A stretch of 64,000 nt of DNA, taken from positions 10,763,879 through 10,827,878 of the forward strand of contig NC_135551.1 in NCBI RefSeq assembly GCF_964340395.1, given 5' to 3'. Each line of letters opens with the position of its first letter. Positions within the stretch are counted from its first letter, which is position 1. This stretch comes from Glandiceps talaboti (taxonomy: Eukaryota > Hemichordata > Enteropneusta > Spengelidae). The notes below the pieces were generated by a model. That model did not search any database and was not told the origin of the DNA. It saw only the letters and a list, made by a program, of their open reading frames with translations. The position numbers and the translations under genes were made by a program. Positions 31,857 to 44,936 of the stretch are shown in pieces.

Positions 31857-32517
31857 GTTATTCAGATGGGCAAGTCAGCTTTTAATGTGAGTGCTGAGGT
31901 GGAAGATAATATTATAAATCCACCAGAAGTTTCTTTGGGGGATGTTATGTGTTCGCCTGTAAAAAAGCGGCTTATTATGACTGGCAAGGTAGAAGGTGTA
32001 CTGATATTTTACCTGTATTAGTTATTTTGATGTATGTGCTGTTACAGTTAGTGTTAGTTTGAAGCCAGCACTTAACTATTTGTATTAATTTGTCAATCAC
32101 TAGTTTATAAATGACATGTGTAAAATTATAACGTTTAATTATCTTGTTCTCTATATGGTTGTAATGGTTACTCATTACAGGAAGCATGTACATGACTGTG
32201 TTCAGAATAACATTAAAACATTTTTGGACTATTTTATTTTTACATGTAATGTCTTAGACTTAGAGTAATTACTAATAATAACTGTGGAATGCAGTGGGGA
32301 GTTTTACATGAATTATGATGTTTTGTTCTATTTGGTACAGATTTCTCATGAATATGAAACTAGTAATCAGTCTAGGAGAAGAAGTCTTTTTATAAGTGAT
32401 GAAATATCTAAAGTAAGAGTAAACGTGTGGGGAGAGAAATGTGATCTGGATTTGAAGAATGGGGATAGTGTACAAGTTGGACCTGTCATTATACGTAAAT
32501 ATAATGATACCAATTGA
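31857..32517 (+). CDS. OB-fold-like protein exons (transposon type)
   Basis: Exon 31857-31988 (ATG at 31866) ends in RLIMTGK and joins in phase 0 to 32341-32517, which ends at TGA. The second exon has SDEISKVRVNVWGEKC and LKNGDSVQVGPVIIRKYND, the strand order of RPA-like OB folds (a strand with VWG, then GDxVxV). OB-fold proteins bind single-stranded nucleic acid. The neighbourhood is dominated by element remnants, so I infer an element-encoded gene, perhaps with the exons at 33642-34130 as further parts. Confidence 0.5.
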
Positions 32518-33641
32518 CTGTGAATTCCACAGTTAGCACTACATGTACTGTCACAAGGTGGTGATTTTGAATAATAGATTCTTTAGTTTACTGTACTAGT
32601 GACCTTTTGATGAATGGTGATGACAGGTATAGGTCAGGGACCTTTTCGTGATGACAGTGTGCTAATTTACATGTCTACAGCTAAACATCTGTTGAACTTT
32701 GTGTGTACCCAATCAACGTTAAGGAGACCCCTATAAATACTCTCGAAGCCAGTGATCACATGCTTCTCCTAACTTTGAACATCAAGGCCTGAAGGTGGAT
32801 ACTGCTAGCTTGGAGCTGCCGACTTGGTGGCTGCTGGGTGCTGCCACATGGGCGTGTATTACTCCACAACAAGAACTCAACCTACACCAACGGGACACTA
32901 CGTTTGTTTGCTAACGGACTACGGACATTGACTGTACTTAGTACCGTGTAAAACGGGTGAGTTCATGACTTGCGGATAATTATATATAAGACAATACGGA
33001 CTGGCTGACAGCCATTTGAGCTTCACATTTCGCGTGTACAACGGTTTGTTGCCTCGTGGACTAGAATTTGCTAAATAATTAGTTAGTACCTGTCATCACC
33101 ATAACTATGCATTTATAAGCTTTGTTCTTAATTTTGTACAACCTGAAAAGTGTATCAGGGGATATGTATAGCACGTTTCATTTTATGTAATATTATTTCA
33201 TGGTCAAATACAGTATTCTCAATTGATATGTTGTTCTCTGTCGCTTCATTTATACAATACTCCATTGTATACTTTAGTTGTGTGTGTCACTCGACCATCT
33301 TGTGACAACTGCTGTTGAGGTATGTGTAACTATTATTGTGGTTATGAATTGGAGTCATACCCTTCTCATACAAGTTAATTTTAAAAAGAAATTGCTGTGG
33401 CTTTCCCCAAAATTACATCACATCTTGTTGGCTTGTTGTGACAGCAACATTGGTTTGTAGTTAAGTGAAATCCAGTCTTTGTTAACAACATGCACTCATC
33501 TCATTCTGAACTGAAAGTAAGCTATACTCAATTATTGAGGTCAAACCATGAAATATTTTTATCCCTTTACAGAGTATCTAGTCAGTATATCATGTGTAAT
33601 TGATTATGAGATCAAAAGTGTTGTATTGTTTGTCCCCTTAG

Positions 33642-34130
33642 ATCTTAGAAGATTGTGATTATGTAGCTGAAATAAGTGGTACAAGGAAGGATCGACGATG
33701 GAGATGAGTAAGTATATTTTTGTGTGTTATTGCAGAATGTTATTGTTTTATAAATGGTTGTTTTTGGAAATGAAATGCACTCTCATATTCAATGATGTCA
33801 CTCATTCTGACATTGTCAAGTAGTTGATGAGATGTCAAGTAGTTGATGTTTGTAGTAATGCTAAATGGTGAAGGCTAACTTTTGCAATATAGGAAAAGTT
33901 GGAATTGAAGTGTTTTGCACATTGTTGTTTGTTTATTTGATTTGTAATGAATATTTAATTGAAGTATTGGTAGTGATATCTATTTTTGTTTATTCCAGGA
34001 ATCAACTCTATATTGTTATAGGTGAGAAATACTTGAAATGTAATGTCAGTTTGGATGAAGTTTGTAGTATTGATGATCTACCTGTGGAAGTTGATTATAA
34101 ACTGTCTTGGGAGTATGTGATCTATTTAAA
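33642..34130 (+). pseudogene. Second OB-fold-like exon pair, broken splice donor
   Basis: Exon 33642-33703 (ILEDCDYVAEISGTRKDRRW) and exon 33999-34130 (NQLYIVIGEKYLKCNVSL ...) join naturally as RW-RNQLYIV. The donor reads ATGAGT where GTGAGT would be needed, and reading on gives an immediate stop. The coding match across the gap with a one-base donor defect argues for recent decay. Confidence 0.5.
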
Positions 34131-35066
34131 GTAAGTAAGTACTAGCACAACTAACTATTAAGTATGAGTAGTGTTATTGGAATTGAACACAAGATGATGG
34201 ATCCGTCAGTGATATACTAATTTGTGTTCAAAATGTGTCTCTTTTGTGAAATATTTTTAACGTAAAACTACTTGATAGATTTAGTGGAAATGTAATTGGA
34301 ATGCATCTGGGGGTGTATAGATGAAGAAATAATAACGATATAATGATCCCATCAGTGAGATATAAATTATGTGTGAAATGTGAATTTTGATCCAAACTTT
34401 ATATTTCTAAAAAGTAGTTGGTCTATTAGAGTGAAAGTTGGTGAGATGCCTCTAGAAGTGTTATTTTGGTTATTATTGATGAAAGATTTTAAAGAATTGG
34501 TCGTAGGAACCATGACCATTGTTATAGTAAGAACTAATGCCAGCATATTTTTAATTAATAATGTGGTAAGCATGTGAGTATATATTTAAGAAATGTATGT
34601 AAATATCCTAGTTACCATGCAACATCCAACATGGATTCTTAGGCAAGTGAACCAACATTCAAATGTGTATGCAAATATGGTGATAGCAACAGGCAAATGA
34701 GCTGATATTTTTAAGGTAATAACTGTGGATATATTGTTTATTTACAGGCGAAATTGTGATGATTAGAGTGGGAAAAGATGAAGAGATGTGTTGAGATTTA
34801 TTCTCAGTGTAGTAGATTTTGTGGATATTGTAGTTAACCATATGTTGTTATACTTTAGAAGTATATGGAATTGTTATGCTGTTTGTTGTATTTGGAGTTC
34901 TGTGTTTTGGACAATGCAAGTGAACTTTATCCTGTGTGTAGATATAGTTATTGGTGAATATAACTGAATATTACTATATTTGTTCTGACAGTTATCGATA
35001 TGTCAATTAGACTCTTTAAGTAGCTGTAGTTATTAGACAATTGTCTGTAAGTATGTACACTTACTA

Positions 35067-37121
35067 TGAGCGAGTACCTATTTGATACAATTGCGAAAAA
35101 GTTACAACCGTGGAGAGAATGTTTCGCAAAAACAAAGAGCGCACTGATATCCAGAAGTAAACAAAACGTATCGAAGAGAATGAGAAGTGAGTCCAGTGGT
35201 ACCCCTGAGAAGTCTTCAAAACGGTCCCTTTTCCAGCAACATTAATGATTGTGTTAAAGAACGAACGCCTGAAAAAAACCTCAAAGCCAAGGAGTATCCG
35301 AGTCAAGAGAGTACGGGTAAGACACGTACAATTTCACCAAGTGTCTTTCACAACTTCATATCACAGTATGGCGTCCAGGTAAGGCGTTTAGTTATCCATA
35401 TATACTGATAGTTATACCAATGTACATTTTGCTTTCATATCATAGGCATCGAAGACTTGTGAGAATTAGTTTTCAAGATCTATTTATACTGTTATAGTCG
35501 ATTCTGATATAAGGTCAAATTTGAAACCGTAAGTCCCATTTCAAATGTACATCAGATTTTTACCCTTTTAATATTATAGTGGTATATACATTTTTTGTTA
35601 TAATTTGTTATTTTTGTAATTACATGCGATATATGGTCAGAAATTTCACATAACATTTAATTCCATGTTCACTCCCTACTTGACAGGTTGTGTTGTCATT
35701 TCCAAATTGTGGTACAAGAACATACATACCCAAAGAGGAATTCAGGGCTTTGATAAGAAAGATGATGTTTACATCGTATGATAATATCGCACAAGAATGC
35801 CTCACTGGTGATTGCAAAGAACTAAGTCAGGCTATTTATAGGCAGTTGTGTGGTATAATCACGAAGGAGATTGCTTCAATATGCAGTTGTAATAACCCTT
35901 CTGTATTGCGGTACAATGATCATAGCAACCTGACCAAATGTTCATGGATGAAAATGCTGAATGAATTGCAAGACAGGGCACCAACCTTTTTAATGATGAT
36001 GGAGGCCTCAATCAATAATCCTTCACGACAACGTAACAAGCCAAAGAAAGGAGATGCACTTATCCCATCGCTTATGTCAGCTTCAGCTCATCTTATCTCA
36101 ATATTCAATAAAGACATGAACACCGTCAGGCGATTAAACAGTGTAATACTGAAAAAGGGTGGCTTGAAAAAAACAGCAATGGACAGACTGGCCAATCAGT
36201 ATATATGTATGGGATATAAAAGCACAAACAACATGTTTGAAAGATTTGGAGAAGATTACGCTGTCAACTTGAATGAATGGAGAGAGTGTGTAGAGAGAGA
36301 CACCAAGGTTAAGACAACTATACAGAAAGAGATCTATGACCTGAATGAGGAAATATCACAGACTGCAACAATCAGTGTCAGTCAGGTTCTTCAGAAAGAA
36401 GCACTGATTGCGGAACTTGATAACCACGCCTACCATATGCATCATGGGTACTCATTGACTGGTGAAAATTTTGATATCAGAAATAAAGTAAGACAGGTGT
36501 CAATCACCAACCAAAACAGAGATCATCACATGTTTCATATAAAAACAGAGTACCGGGTAATCACCTGCCAAATGATAAGCCACAAGATGATATCACCAAG
36601 ATGCCTTTCACAAGTTTCTTACCAACACTGAAAGAGAATGACATACTTGCTGATGAATTTAGTCAGTTGGTGGCAAAGATATGGACAGACCACATTCCAT
36701 CACTGCAATGTTATGGTGACAACTTGCCAAAAACACATACCTTATGCTTATGAAAATGAGATGAAACAAAAAACAGAGAAGGTAAGTAACTTTCATCAAT
36801 TCTGTGGCACTCATAGAGTGACCATTTGAAAAGAATGTTGATTTTCCGAATGATTTTGTAAACTGGTTGACTTAATCCTATTTTTTAAAATATAAATTGC
36901 AGGTTCACCTAGGTGTTCTGGAGAAGAATGAGCAATATGGAGATGACATGCTTGATATTTTACAGTATATAAATAAGTATGTACCAGAACACAGTGACCA
37001 TACATCCGAAAAAATCCTAAGTGGGGGAGACTATTTGACATTTGAAAGACACAAGGAAGCCCAGTCTCAAAAACAAGATAGCAGTTTTCAGTTAAAACGG
37101 TGTCGCTTCTCATTGTCATGA
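35067..37121 (+). pseudogene. DUF6589-like transposon-type gene, frameshifted
   Basis: Exons at 35067-35378, 35687-36556 (continuing to about 36780) and 36903-37121. The first opens MSEYLFDTIAKKL but shifts frame near 35240. The large exon carries 290 codons with LDNHAYHMHHGYSLTGENFD and NRDHHMFHIKTEYR, matching a GDNxDKN...HYFH pattern I associate with this family. The last has VLEKNEQYGDDMLDILQY and SGGDYLTFER, resembling the GGDQLTxER motif. Further frameshifts near 36557 and 36725 join HLPNDKPQDD and QKHIPYAYE segments. The family is repetitive in invertebrates and probably element-encoded. The function is unknown. The C-terminal half is absent. Confidence 0.6.
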
Positions 37122-37129
37122 TCATTGTT

Positions 37130-38750
37130 AAAATATGTTTTGTTCAAAACTGTGACATACTTAAGATGTGATCTGTCCCGTTGGATATCTGTGTAATGGC
37201 CTTGAAATCAACTGCCTGAATTCATCATCACAAGATTTAACTACATTGAACCCATCAGTACGAAGCATGTGAGTATATGTAGATGCAAGAGAAAAGGATT
37301 ACCAGTGATAACGTATAATATTCAATAACACCATTGATGGCGAGCATAATCAAACGATATCAATAAGAAGTGTAATAATGTATTGCATACTACTATTAGT
37401 GTAATAATATACTGTATACAGCCGTTGTCATTGTCAAATATTGTTTACCGAAATTTTAGAACTTCATGGTGGTGTTGTCATCCTTAATTAAGTATCACAG
37501 TGATGCGATTATAATTGTATATGAAAGAAGTGACGTGTTGTATCCTATCGTACAAAATTCGAGAAACATTGCATATGTTTTGAATATTGTGATGTTATAA
37601 AAAACTTTTCTTTTTTTTTCTTTTTTTTTTTTTTTTTGCATTTTTGAACTTACCAAAAGAAGCATGTCGCTAGAACTAAACTTTGTATGCTGACGTTTTT
37701 GCTTGCTTTACTGAAATGTTCGAAATGCTGACAAAATAAACATGTTTCTGTTTACATTAACACAGGTGTATAATATATAAGGGACCAAGTTAAACATTAA
37801 AACGAGATATAATTTGCAAGAATGAATTGGAAAAATAATTCATTTTTTTTATATTTCCAGTTCTTTCAACAAAGTGAAACAGCCTTCAATGACACTTTCA
37901 AGGACATGGTATATTTAGCATATCTGTAAGTACAATTGTACAATTTCATTTTCTGAGCAAAGTTGCCTTAGGTTGACCAAACAACAGTCAAGTCAAGTCT
38001 CTCCTGACCTCATCACAATCATTCATGTCAGGAAATCGGTGTCAAATGCCATCATTTGTATAGAGAAAAGAGACCAGAGAAGTATACACAAACAGTATAA
38101 ACAAAGTATACACCAAATTTTATTTGGCTGCAATGCTCACTTTCCCACCGAAATATATTCAAATCCTTGCGACCATGACCTGTATGCCACCTGTGCCAAA
38201 ATACCGGTCTTTCGTTTGTGAACATATTAAATATTACACGAATCAACACTTCGAAGCAGTGGTCGTGTTTACGGTGAATTGTGGGCATTAAAGCTAGAGT
38301 CACTGGGCCATTCGTGCCAAAGTGAGGGCTAACGACGCGTCCGTGGTTACACAACAGGCACCATTTTCGCGGCAAATTCGAAGTGTAGTCTTACGTAACG
38401 GTAAGTATTTTTTTACGTAATTTCTCATTTGACTTTTTAAATAGCAACAAATCATTTGCGATTAATATATACAAATATATAAACACCAACCCAGTAGAAT
38501 AATATAGATCATTGTATAGCATAGGTATGCAAGGTATGTTTACACTAATACAGTTTATGTATCATCATGGATGTGTCACTGTAACATTGGGTCACATCAT
38601 GTAGGCATATGCGCTTGAACCTCAAATTGAAAATGTTGTCAGTACCATGTTTTTAGTTGTGCTGTAAGCTTGTATATGTTTTATTCATTGCATAGAATGT
38701 TACTTTACAACATCAAATTATTTAAGTATGTGAAATAAGTTTGCGTTTAT
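37130..38750. other. Spacer between element remnants
   Basis: Only a short exon-like piece at 37861-37926 (acceptor ttccag, donor gtaagt, encoding FFQQSETAFNDTFKDM) stands out. It may belong to either neighbouring remnant. A T-rich run lies at 37610-37637. Confidence 0.35.
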
Positions 38751-38765
38751 ATTTCTTCATAGAAT

Positions 38766-41000
38766 TATGATGGCTTCCCAACAGACAGGCCATAGTACAA
38801 TATGAAATGACACCTGAATTGTTTCAAACGTGGACAGTCAGCTCACTCTAGGCTTATGCATATAAACGAGGGCTAAAAAAGGACAGCACCAAAGCCATGC
38901 TTGTAGCCAGGGCATGTGCAGCCAGGCAAATAAAATTGCCCATTCAGAAAACGAGACTAGAAGAAATCAAACAAAAACAGAGAGTACAACGCTCTGCTTT
39001 GTACTCCAGGTTGCCCTATTCCAAACCCACTCAATATTGACAAGAGTTGGATTGGGGAATCTGAAAGTGGGATTAAAAAGTCATGTCAACTTATAATGAT
39101 TAACCACCCACGAAACGATGTTGAGATGACAAAATGGAAGCTCAATGAATACAAAGAAGGCAAGTCATTCAGGTATTTCTCAAATGAATGGATGGAGGAA
39201 TCTTTTTTTACAACGAAGTTTCAGCTGACAGTAGATACGTAGTTTTAATGGGAAAATGTACGCCTTCCCAGAGAATACACAACCCCCTCACGAATGTTGG
39301 GTGTGGACAGCGGTTAATTCATCTTATTACACAAGTACATCTGGGTAAGTTTAACCTGATTATTACTTCTATCATATTAAAGATTCTCCCCCTTTTATCA
39401 TCAGTGTAGTGAAGAAACAAATCAAAAGACAGTCTACGTCTTACATACCTGTTTGCAATTCACCTTAGATATTGTTATTGGATGGTTGTTTGGTTGGTTG
39501 GTTTGTAATGATAACTTCGATAAATTGAAGGTTTCTGTCCTGATAATCGTTTCCGTATCGTCATCCCTTAAGCTTATAAGATGGATGGAGAACACAGATG
39601 TACATGTATATAGCAATCAATAATGATCCATGTATCGTCCTGTAGTTAAAGGAATGTCATGCCACGTTATTTACCCACCTTTTCTCGATTTGTTTGTAGG
39701 GCCACTGCAAGAAAACTGTTCGACGCTAGCAAACATATTTATAACCCTCTGACGTAAAAACACCGTCAGCTCTTCTAGTGTTGAAACTCGCGTGAATTTA
39801 AAACATAAATTGTGCGCAACCATACGGAATGCTTGTTTATTCACAATGTTCGAGAAAATGACAACGATTGACTCTGACTGCGACGCCTAGCCATAATGAA
39901 GAACGTGATACATACTGACGGTATAGTATGGATCAGCTACATGATGAACATCTGATCGATCGACTTCTCAGACTCCGAATATACTTGTGAAAAGTCGGTC
40001 AGTGTAATTTACTTGCAATGATACAAGCATCATCTAGTGAAGATCACGACACGGGCAGAAATTTGAAACCTTTTCTCAATACTCTGTCTAAATATTCCGA
40101 TGATGATATTGCTTTTATTGTAAAAATATAAGGAAACAGAGTTACAGTGTTACTTGGCATGGAGTAAGGGCAGGTAGAATTACAGCATCCAATTTTTACT
40201 CAGTTTACACCAAAAGTTAATACGCTACGGGACCAACATCCACATAGAAGTAAGCAAACAGCAAATATGATTTGTACACTTATGGGTTATTACACCGAAA
40301 TACCCTCACTCAAACATGCTCACTACATGGTGCCCATCGCAAAAGAAAATTACGTTGACATTTTAAGGAAAACTCATGTAGGGGTTTCAACTATAGACAG
40401 TGTAGGGACCTTATCTGGGAGGAACCCTCGATTTATTAGTACAATCAAATGGTGCGGTCAGGGACAATTATAATGTCCTCGGTCCATTGCACACTGTGCA
40501 CCTGGGGTGGGGATTCCTGATTATTTAGTAAGGATTGAAAATAAAGTGACGTTAAAACGAAATTATGTGTAATGTATGCAGGTTATGAGGCAAATGACGA
40601 TGTCAGACAATATTAAAATGGTGTGATATTATTGGTTTATATTTCTCACGGATTTCATCTCGAAAGGATACATTTTGATGAAGATTATAGGAAGAGTGTT
40701 GTCCAATCGTTAGACTATTTGTTCGCTAATTATTTAGCTATTGAGCTTGTTACAGGTGATGTAAAGAAAACTGTCAATGAGACGTCAACAAAACAACAAA
40801 GTAGCAAGAGGAAGATGATAGTGGAAGAAAGAGTTACGTGTCCATCATGTCCTGAAATTTGTTTGGGAGCAGACAAAATTGTCAAATTTGAACAAGTATG
40901 CAATGCGATGGATGTAAAATATGGGTACATTTTAACTGTGCATTGATACTGAAACCGGAACAACTTGGAAACATTGGGAAACTTTGTCTTTGTGATTCAC
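38766..41000 (+). pseudogene. YqaJ-exonuclease/PHD-finger element protein, decayed
   Basis: Fragments in several frames follow the order of a YqaJ-type recombinase protein found repeatedly in invertebrate genomes. A SAP-like start reads RGLKKDSTKAMLVARACAAR (38865-38930). Then come KLNEYKEGKSFRYFSNEW (39133-39190) and KCTPSQRIHNP (39255). The exonuclease entry motif is RAGRITASNFYSVYTK (40168-40215). The C-terminal segment HGFHLERIHFDEDYRKSV (40645-40700) is followed by a PHD-like CPSC ... MQCDGCKIWVHFNCA (40840-40945) split by a frameshift. Many stops and shifts lie between. YqaJ enzymes are lambda-exonuclease-like nucleases. This copy cannot make one. Confidence 0.7.
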
Positions 41001-41018
41001 TTAACACTCGGACACACA

Positions 41019-41021
<3 letters not shown>

Positions 41022-41070
<49 letters not shown>
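41022..41070. repeat. (TA)n microsatellite
   Basis: A TA array straight after the PHD-like remnant. Confidence 0.95.
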
Positions 41071-41073
<3 letters not shown>

Positions 41074-42070
41074 TGTCTGTCTGTCCGTGTGTTAGCGTGT
41101 GTGCATTTCTAAATCTAGTTTTCCACAGTTTTCAAAATTGAAGTTGACAAAATCGTCTTCTCCTATGTTTATGTTATCGAATGCAGGACATAGAAAGGTG
41201 GTCTTGTAAACTTAGTATGGCATTATTAATAACACCCGTAGGTTACTTTGTAACATGCATGTGATTGTATCCATGGTATCAAAGGAAAACGTTGAACTGT
41301 TACAATGTGAATTGTAATTATTCCTTTTAACATGTCGATAGACTGTTTATTAAGATAACGAATAGTTACATTTTAAATATACTACATCATCCTGTGTCTG
41401 AATTCTTGTAAAAAATTATCAATCTTGAAAATTGTAATATTCCATATCATATATGTTGGCCCTGGCCCCGGTGTATGAACTAATAGAAATTCCCCGAACT
41501 CATTGCGTCAAGTACAGGATCAGATGAACAGTAGGCCAGAACACGTACACCATCATTTTTGGGTATTTTGGAGTCTCTCATCATATTTCAGATTTAACTT
41601 GTTTCAACTAGAACATTATCCTATCTTTCAGATTCAATTCTTTTTCAGTGCACGATAAGTTGATTTAATGTGTTAATTTGCACTTTTCAGAAGTAATGTG
41701 AGCATAATTAGTATGAAACAATTGCTAATTAATTATTCAAAACTTTCAAATTACTCTAATTTCGTAAAGCATACTCGTACAGTAAAAATTCTTGCACGAA
41801 AAAGTAGCTTGTGAATAGCAGTTCCTATTCTGTTTTTAAATGTATTTATCATAAACCGGTCAATGTGATTGGACGATTTTAACGTTGCCCTACTGCAGAG
41901 GGGCTTGAATGAGCTAATCAGAGAACAGCTTCTGTAAGTATTTTGGAATGCGGCTGCCACCTTGGATTTCCCTACACAATGCGTTTGTATGGACGCTGCA
42001 GTGGTGTCTGTTCAAATCTGACAGTTACTATTCAAATTTAAATTGACGGAACAATCGGAGATTTCGGACA

Positions 42071-44060
42071 ATGGCAATTGGACGAAGAAAGCATTTTGGA
42101 AAGGTGAAAAGGAAGTTCTATGGTAACAGATGGACAGTTAGTAAGAAAGGTGCCGTAGAAGAAATACAAAATGTCAACTCAGATGCTGCCAGTGTAAGGG
42201 TAGAGTTGACTTTTCAGACAGAGGGCCCCCTGTCACAGAGCCTACAGAGCTTAGACCCTACTTAGACCCTGAGAGGTTACATAAAAGATATTGTCCAAAT
42301 CAATCATGTCGTAAAGTTTAAAGCTATCCTGATGACCTTTTCACCATGTACGAGTTAAAATGTCCATGTATGAAGATGTACACGAATGGCCCGTTGGAAA
42401 TATTCCTGATAAACTTGACTTTATCACCGTTACTACTAAAGATTTTGTAGTAATCGTGACTCTATCGATCAGAGCTGAGACTGCGCCCTCAGCCTACCTC
42501 AGAGTGGAAGAATATTTGCTCAGAGCAAAGTAGTGCGCTCTATTTATGCTTATTACACTTACTTGTGACCACGTCTACGTAATTCCCTACTGAAAACGTA
42601 TTTATAAATACATTTTAGACTTATTAGCACATATATATTAAAGTTTGTTAAACAAGACAGACGACCACAGAGTTTGACTTGCAGTGATACATTCAAAAAA
42701 GAGTATTCGGTCTTGCCGTCATGTCAGACGACAGTGAGGATTATGCAACTGAGCTAAAAAAGCGATTGCATATCTATATGTGCACTTCATACAGAGATAT
42801 GTTTAATATCTGACTACATTTTCACTAAGAATGAAAGACCATCAAGATTGCGATCGGTTCAGACTGTAAAATGAATCATTTGGACGAAATCATCTAGGGT
42901 CTTAGGTAGTATCTGAACTCTGTGCACGACCTCTGTAACAGAGGCCTCTGTCAACTCTACCCCAGTGTAACAACATATGCAACAATCGCATGGTGGTCAT
43001 TCTCAGAGTCACGCAAGTCCTAACATAGTATCGTCGTCTGCAGCCAATGTAAACATTGATCATGAATTAGACAATTTTGATTATGATGAAGAACTGACTG
43101 CAGCTGGCATTCGATTCATGGATTTGGAGATTCTGATTGAATATATTGGCAACTTGCAATGCTCCGAACTTGGGACTCGATGGTGAGTTCGACAAAGCCA
43201 ACTTGGATGTTCGTAAAAAGTGAACTGGGCTTGTATCGTGACGTCTATCAGCTTTGTCTGTTTACAGTGCCAAGCGACAACACTGAATTCTTCAAAAAAT
43301 AATGGGAAATTTTTGGAAGTTAACCGTCGTTTTCCACTGGCAATCTCCAGCATAGGGTGCCATCGTAGTGGAGGGACACGTTTTCTTGCAAATATGAATA
43401 TGCAACCCCACAGTGTGAGACTGCCCGGAATCGACATATAAAAGCAGTCACCAAGCACACTGAAGATAGCATGCAGGCAGCAGTAGATGAGGCACGCCAC
43501 TTTTATAACCCTATACTCACTGATGAACACCCTGGTGACAGAGAAATTATAATTGGTACAGTATCCTGTGATGGAACGCTAAACTTGACCAAGAACATTT
43601 TCAACAGTGGCATCAAGACCATGTTGATAAAGGGCAGTGTAATAAAAACCATGTTGGTTCAGCTAGTAAAATGGAACCTGACGGTATCACAGCTATTTTT
43701 CAGAGATCACAAGAGAAACGACAGATGCGTTATACTGGCTACTATACCTAGGAGATGGGGACAGTAAGTCACACAGGGCTGTTTGTGAAAGTAAACCATA
43801 TGGTAATATAGAAAAGGTTAGTCTTAACACACTAGCATTTAACTGCAAAAAATTACTTTGTCATTACTTGTGACAGAGCTTTTACTGTAATGTTGTAACT
43901 AGGACACATGACAAATTAAAATGAATTGTGTTATGTTATTGATTACACTAAAGGTGGTTCAACCAGTGGGGCATCAAGAGTGGTGGAGAGCTAAAAATGA
44001 GGAAAGAAAAAGATTGGTGACAATCTGGTAGCTGAAATATTACCATTTACATTTCAAGAA
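42071..44060 (+). pseudogene. Mutator-type transposase, decayed
   Basis: The start MAIGRRKHFGKVKRKFYGN (42071) is the N-terminus typical of this family. A later frame has FLEVNRRFPLAISSIG (43310) and MNMQPHSVRLPGID, then AVDEARHFYNP (43477) and VSCDGTLNLTK (43563), where the family has SxDGTWxKRG with a catalytic Asp. In another frame LYLGDGDSKSHRAVCESKPY (43750) matches the conserved YxGDGDS block, and VVQPVGHQEWWRAK (43955) the GHVQKR block. Each lies in a different frame with stops between, and the DDE-type enzyme is not encodable. No terminal inverted repeats were found by eye. Confidence 0.75.
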
Positions 44061-44936
44061 GAAAAGGGAAAAGTGGTGAAGCTAGCTCCATGTGTCTACA
44101 CTGAAGACTTGGTTCAGAATGTCCTACAGCAGCTGGAAGAAAATGTTGTGTAAGTAATTTCAACAAACTACATTTGTGCTTCTAGTCACCTATACACGTG
44201 ACTAGTTTCTGGTCACAATACAATAGCTTAAGCATAAAGGTGCAGTGGATATTAACATATTAAGGTTTCTAATAGATGATATCTCATCTAATGATTAGAT
44301 AAATTTTCTAAATACAAAGATTAGAGGTAGACTGAACTGCTTTTCACTTTCCAGTTCCTGTACACAAATAACTATAAATTATAGAATGTTTAGCCTGTTT
44401 CATCACCCTCATACATTTCCACATAAGAGAAATCACAGACAGAATAACAATATTAACTCAAGAAGAATTACAGCTGCTCAAAAATGACTGACAATCATAT
44501 TAAGCATGCCCAACACAAATGTATGACATAAAAAATGTTGGAAAATAGTAACATTATCATGACAATCTCTGTCTGAACTAATGTCAAATTATTAACCGAT
44601 AAAAATTCTCAATTTGTTGCTGAAACAAATATAGACCAGCTGATGGAATACTACAGACATGAGTTTCCCAATACAAAGGTTTCTCCAAAAATGCACATCC
44701 TTGAAGATCACACTGTTCCCTGGATTCGTACATGGGGGTTTAGGTGTGGTTTCCATGGGGAACATGGAGGGGAACGTGTTCATGCTGACCTAAATAACAT
44801 CAGGTTTAATATCAGGGGGCTAAAAGATGACTTGGATATCGCAAAAAGTGTCATGAAAGAGCACTGGGTACAAGTTTCACCTTCAACATACAAGCACAAG
44901 CCAGAACCAGTACACAGGAAATCAAGAACCAAATAA
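44017..44936 (+). pseudogene. Transposon-type C-terminal fragment (PKMHxLEDH family)
   Basis: Exon-like piece 44017-44150 (LVAEILPFTFQEEKGKVVKL) and final piece 44636-44936 ending at TAA. The latter has SPKMHILEDHTVPWIRTW and GFHGEHGGERVHADLN, close to a PKMHMLEDHVVPW...GEQGGESIHAxFN signature common in invertebrate repetitive proteins. The function is unknown, and the signature knowledge is general rather than a database match. It sits directly behind the Mutator-type remnant and may be a nested or separate element. Confidence 0.5.
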
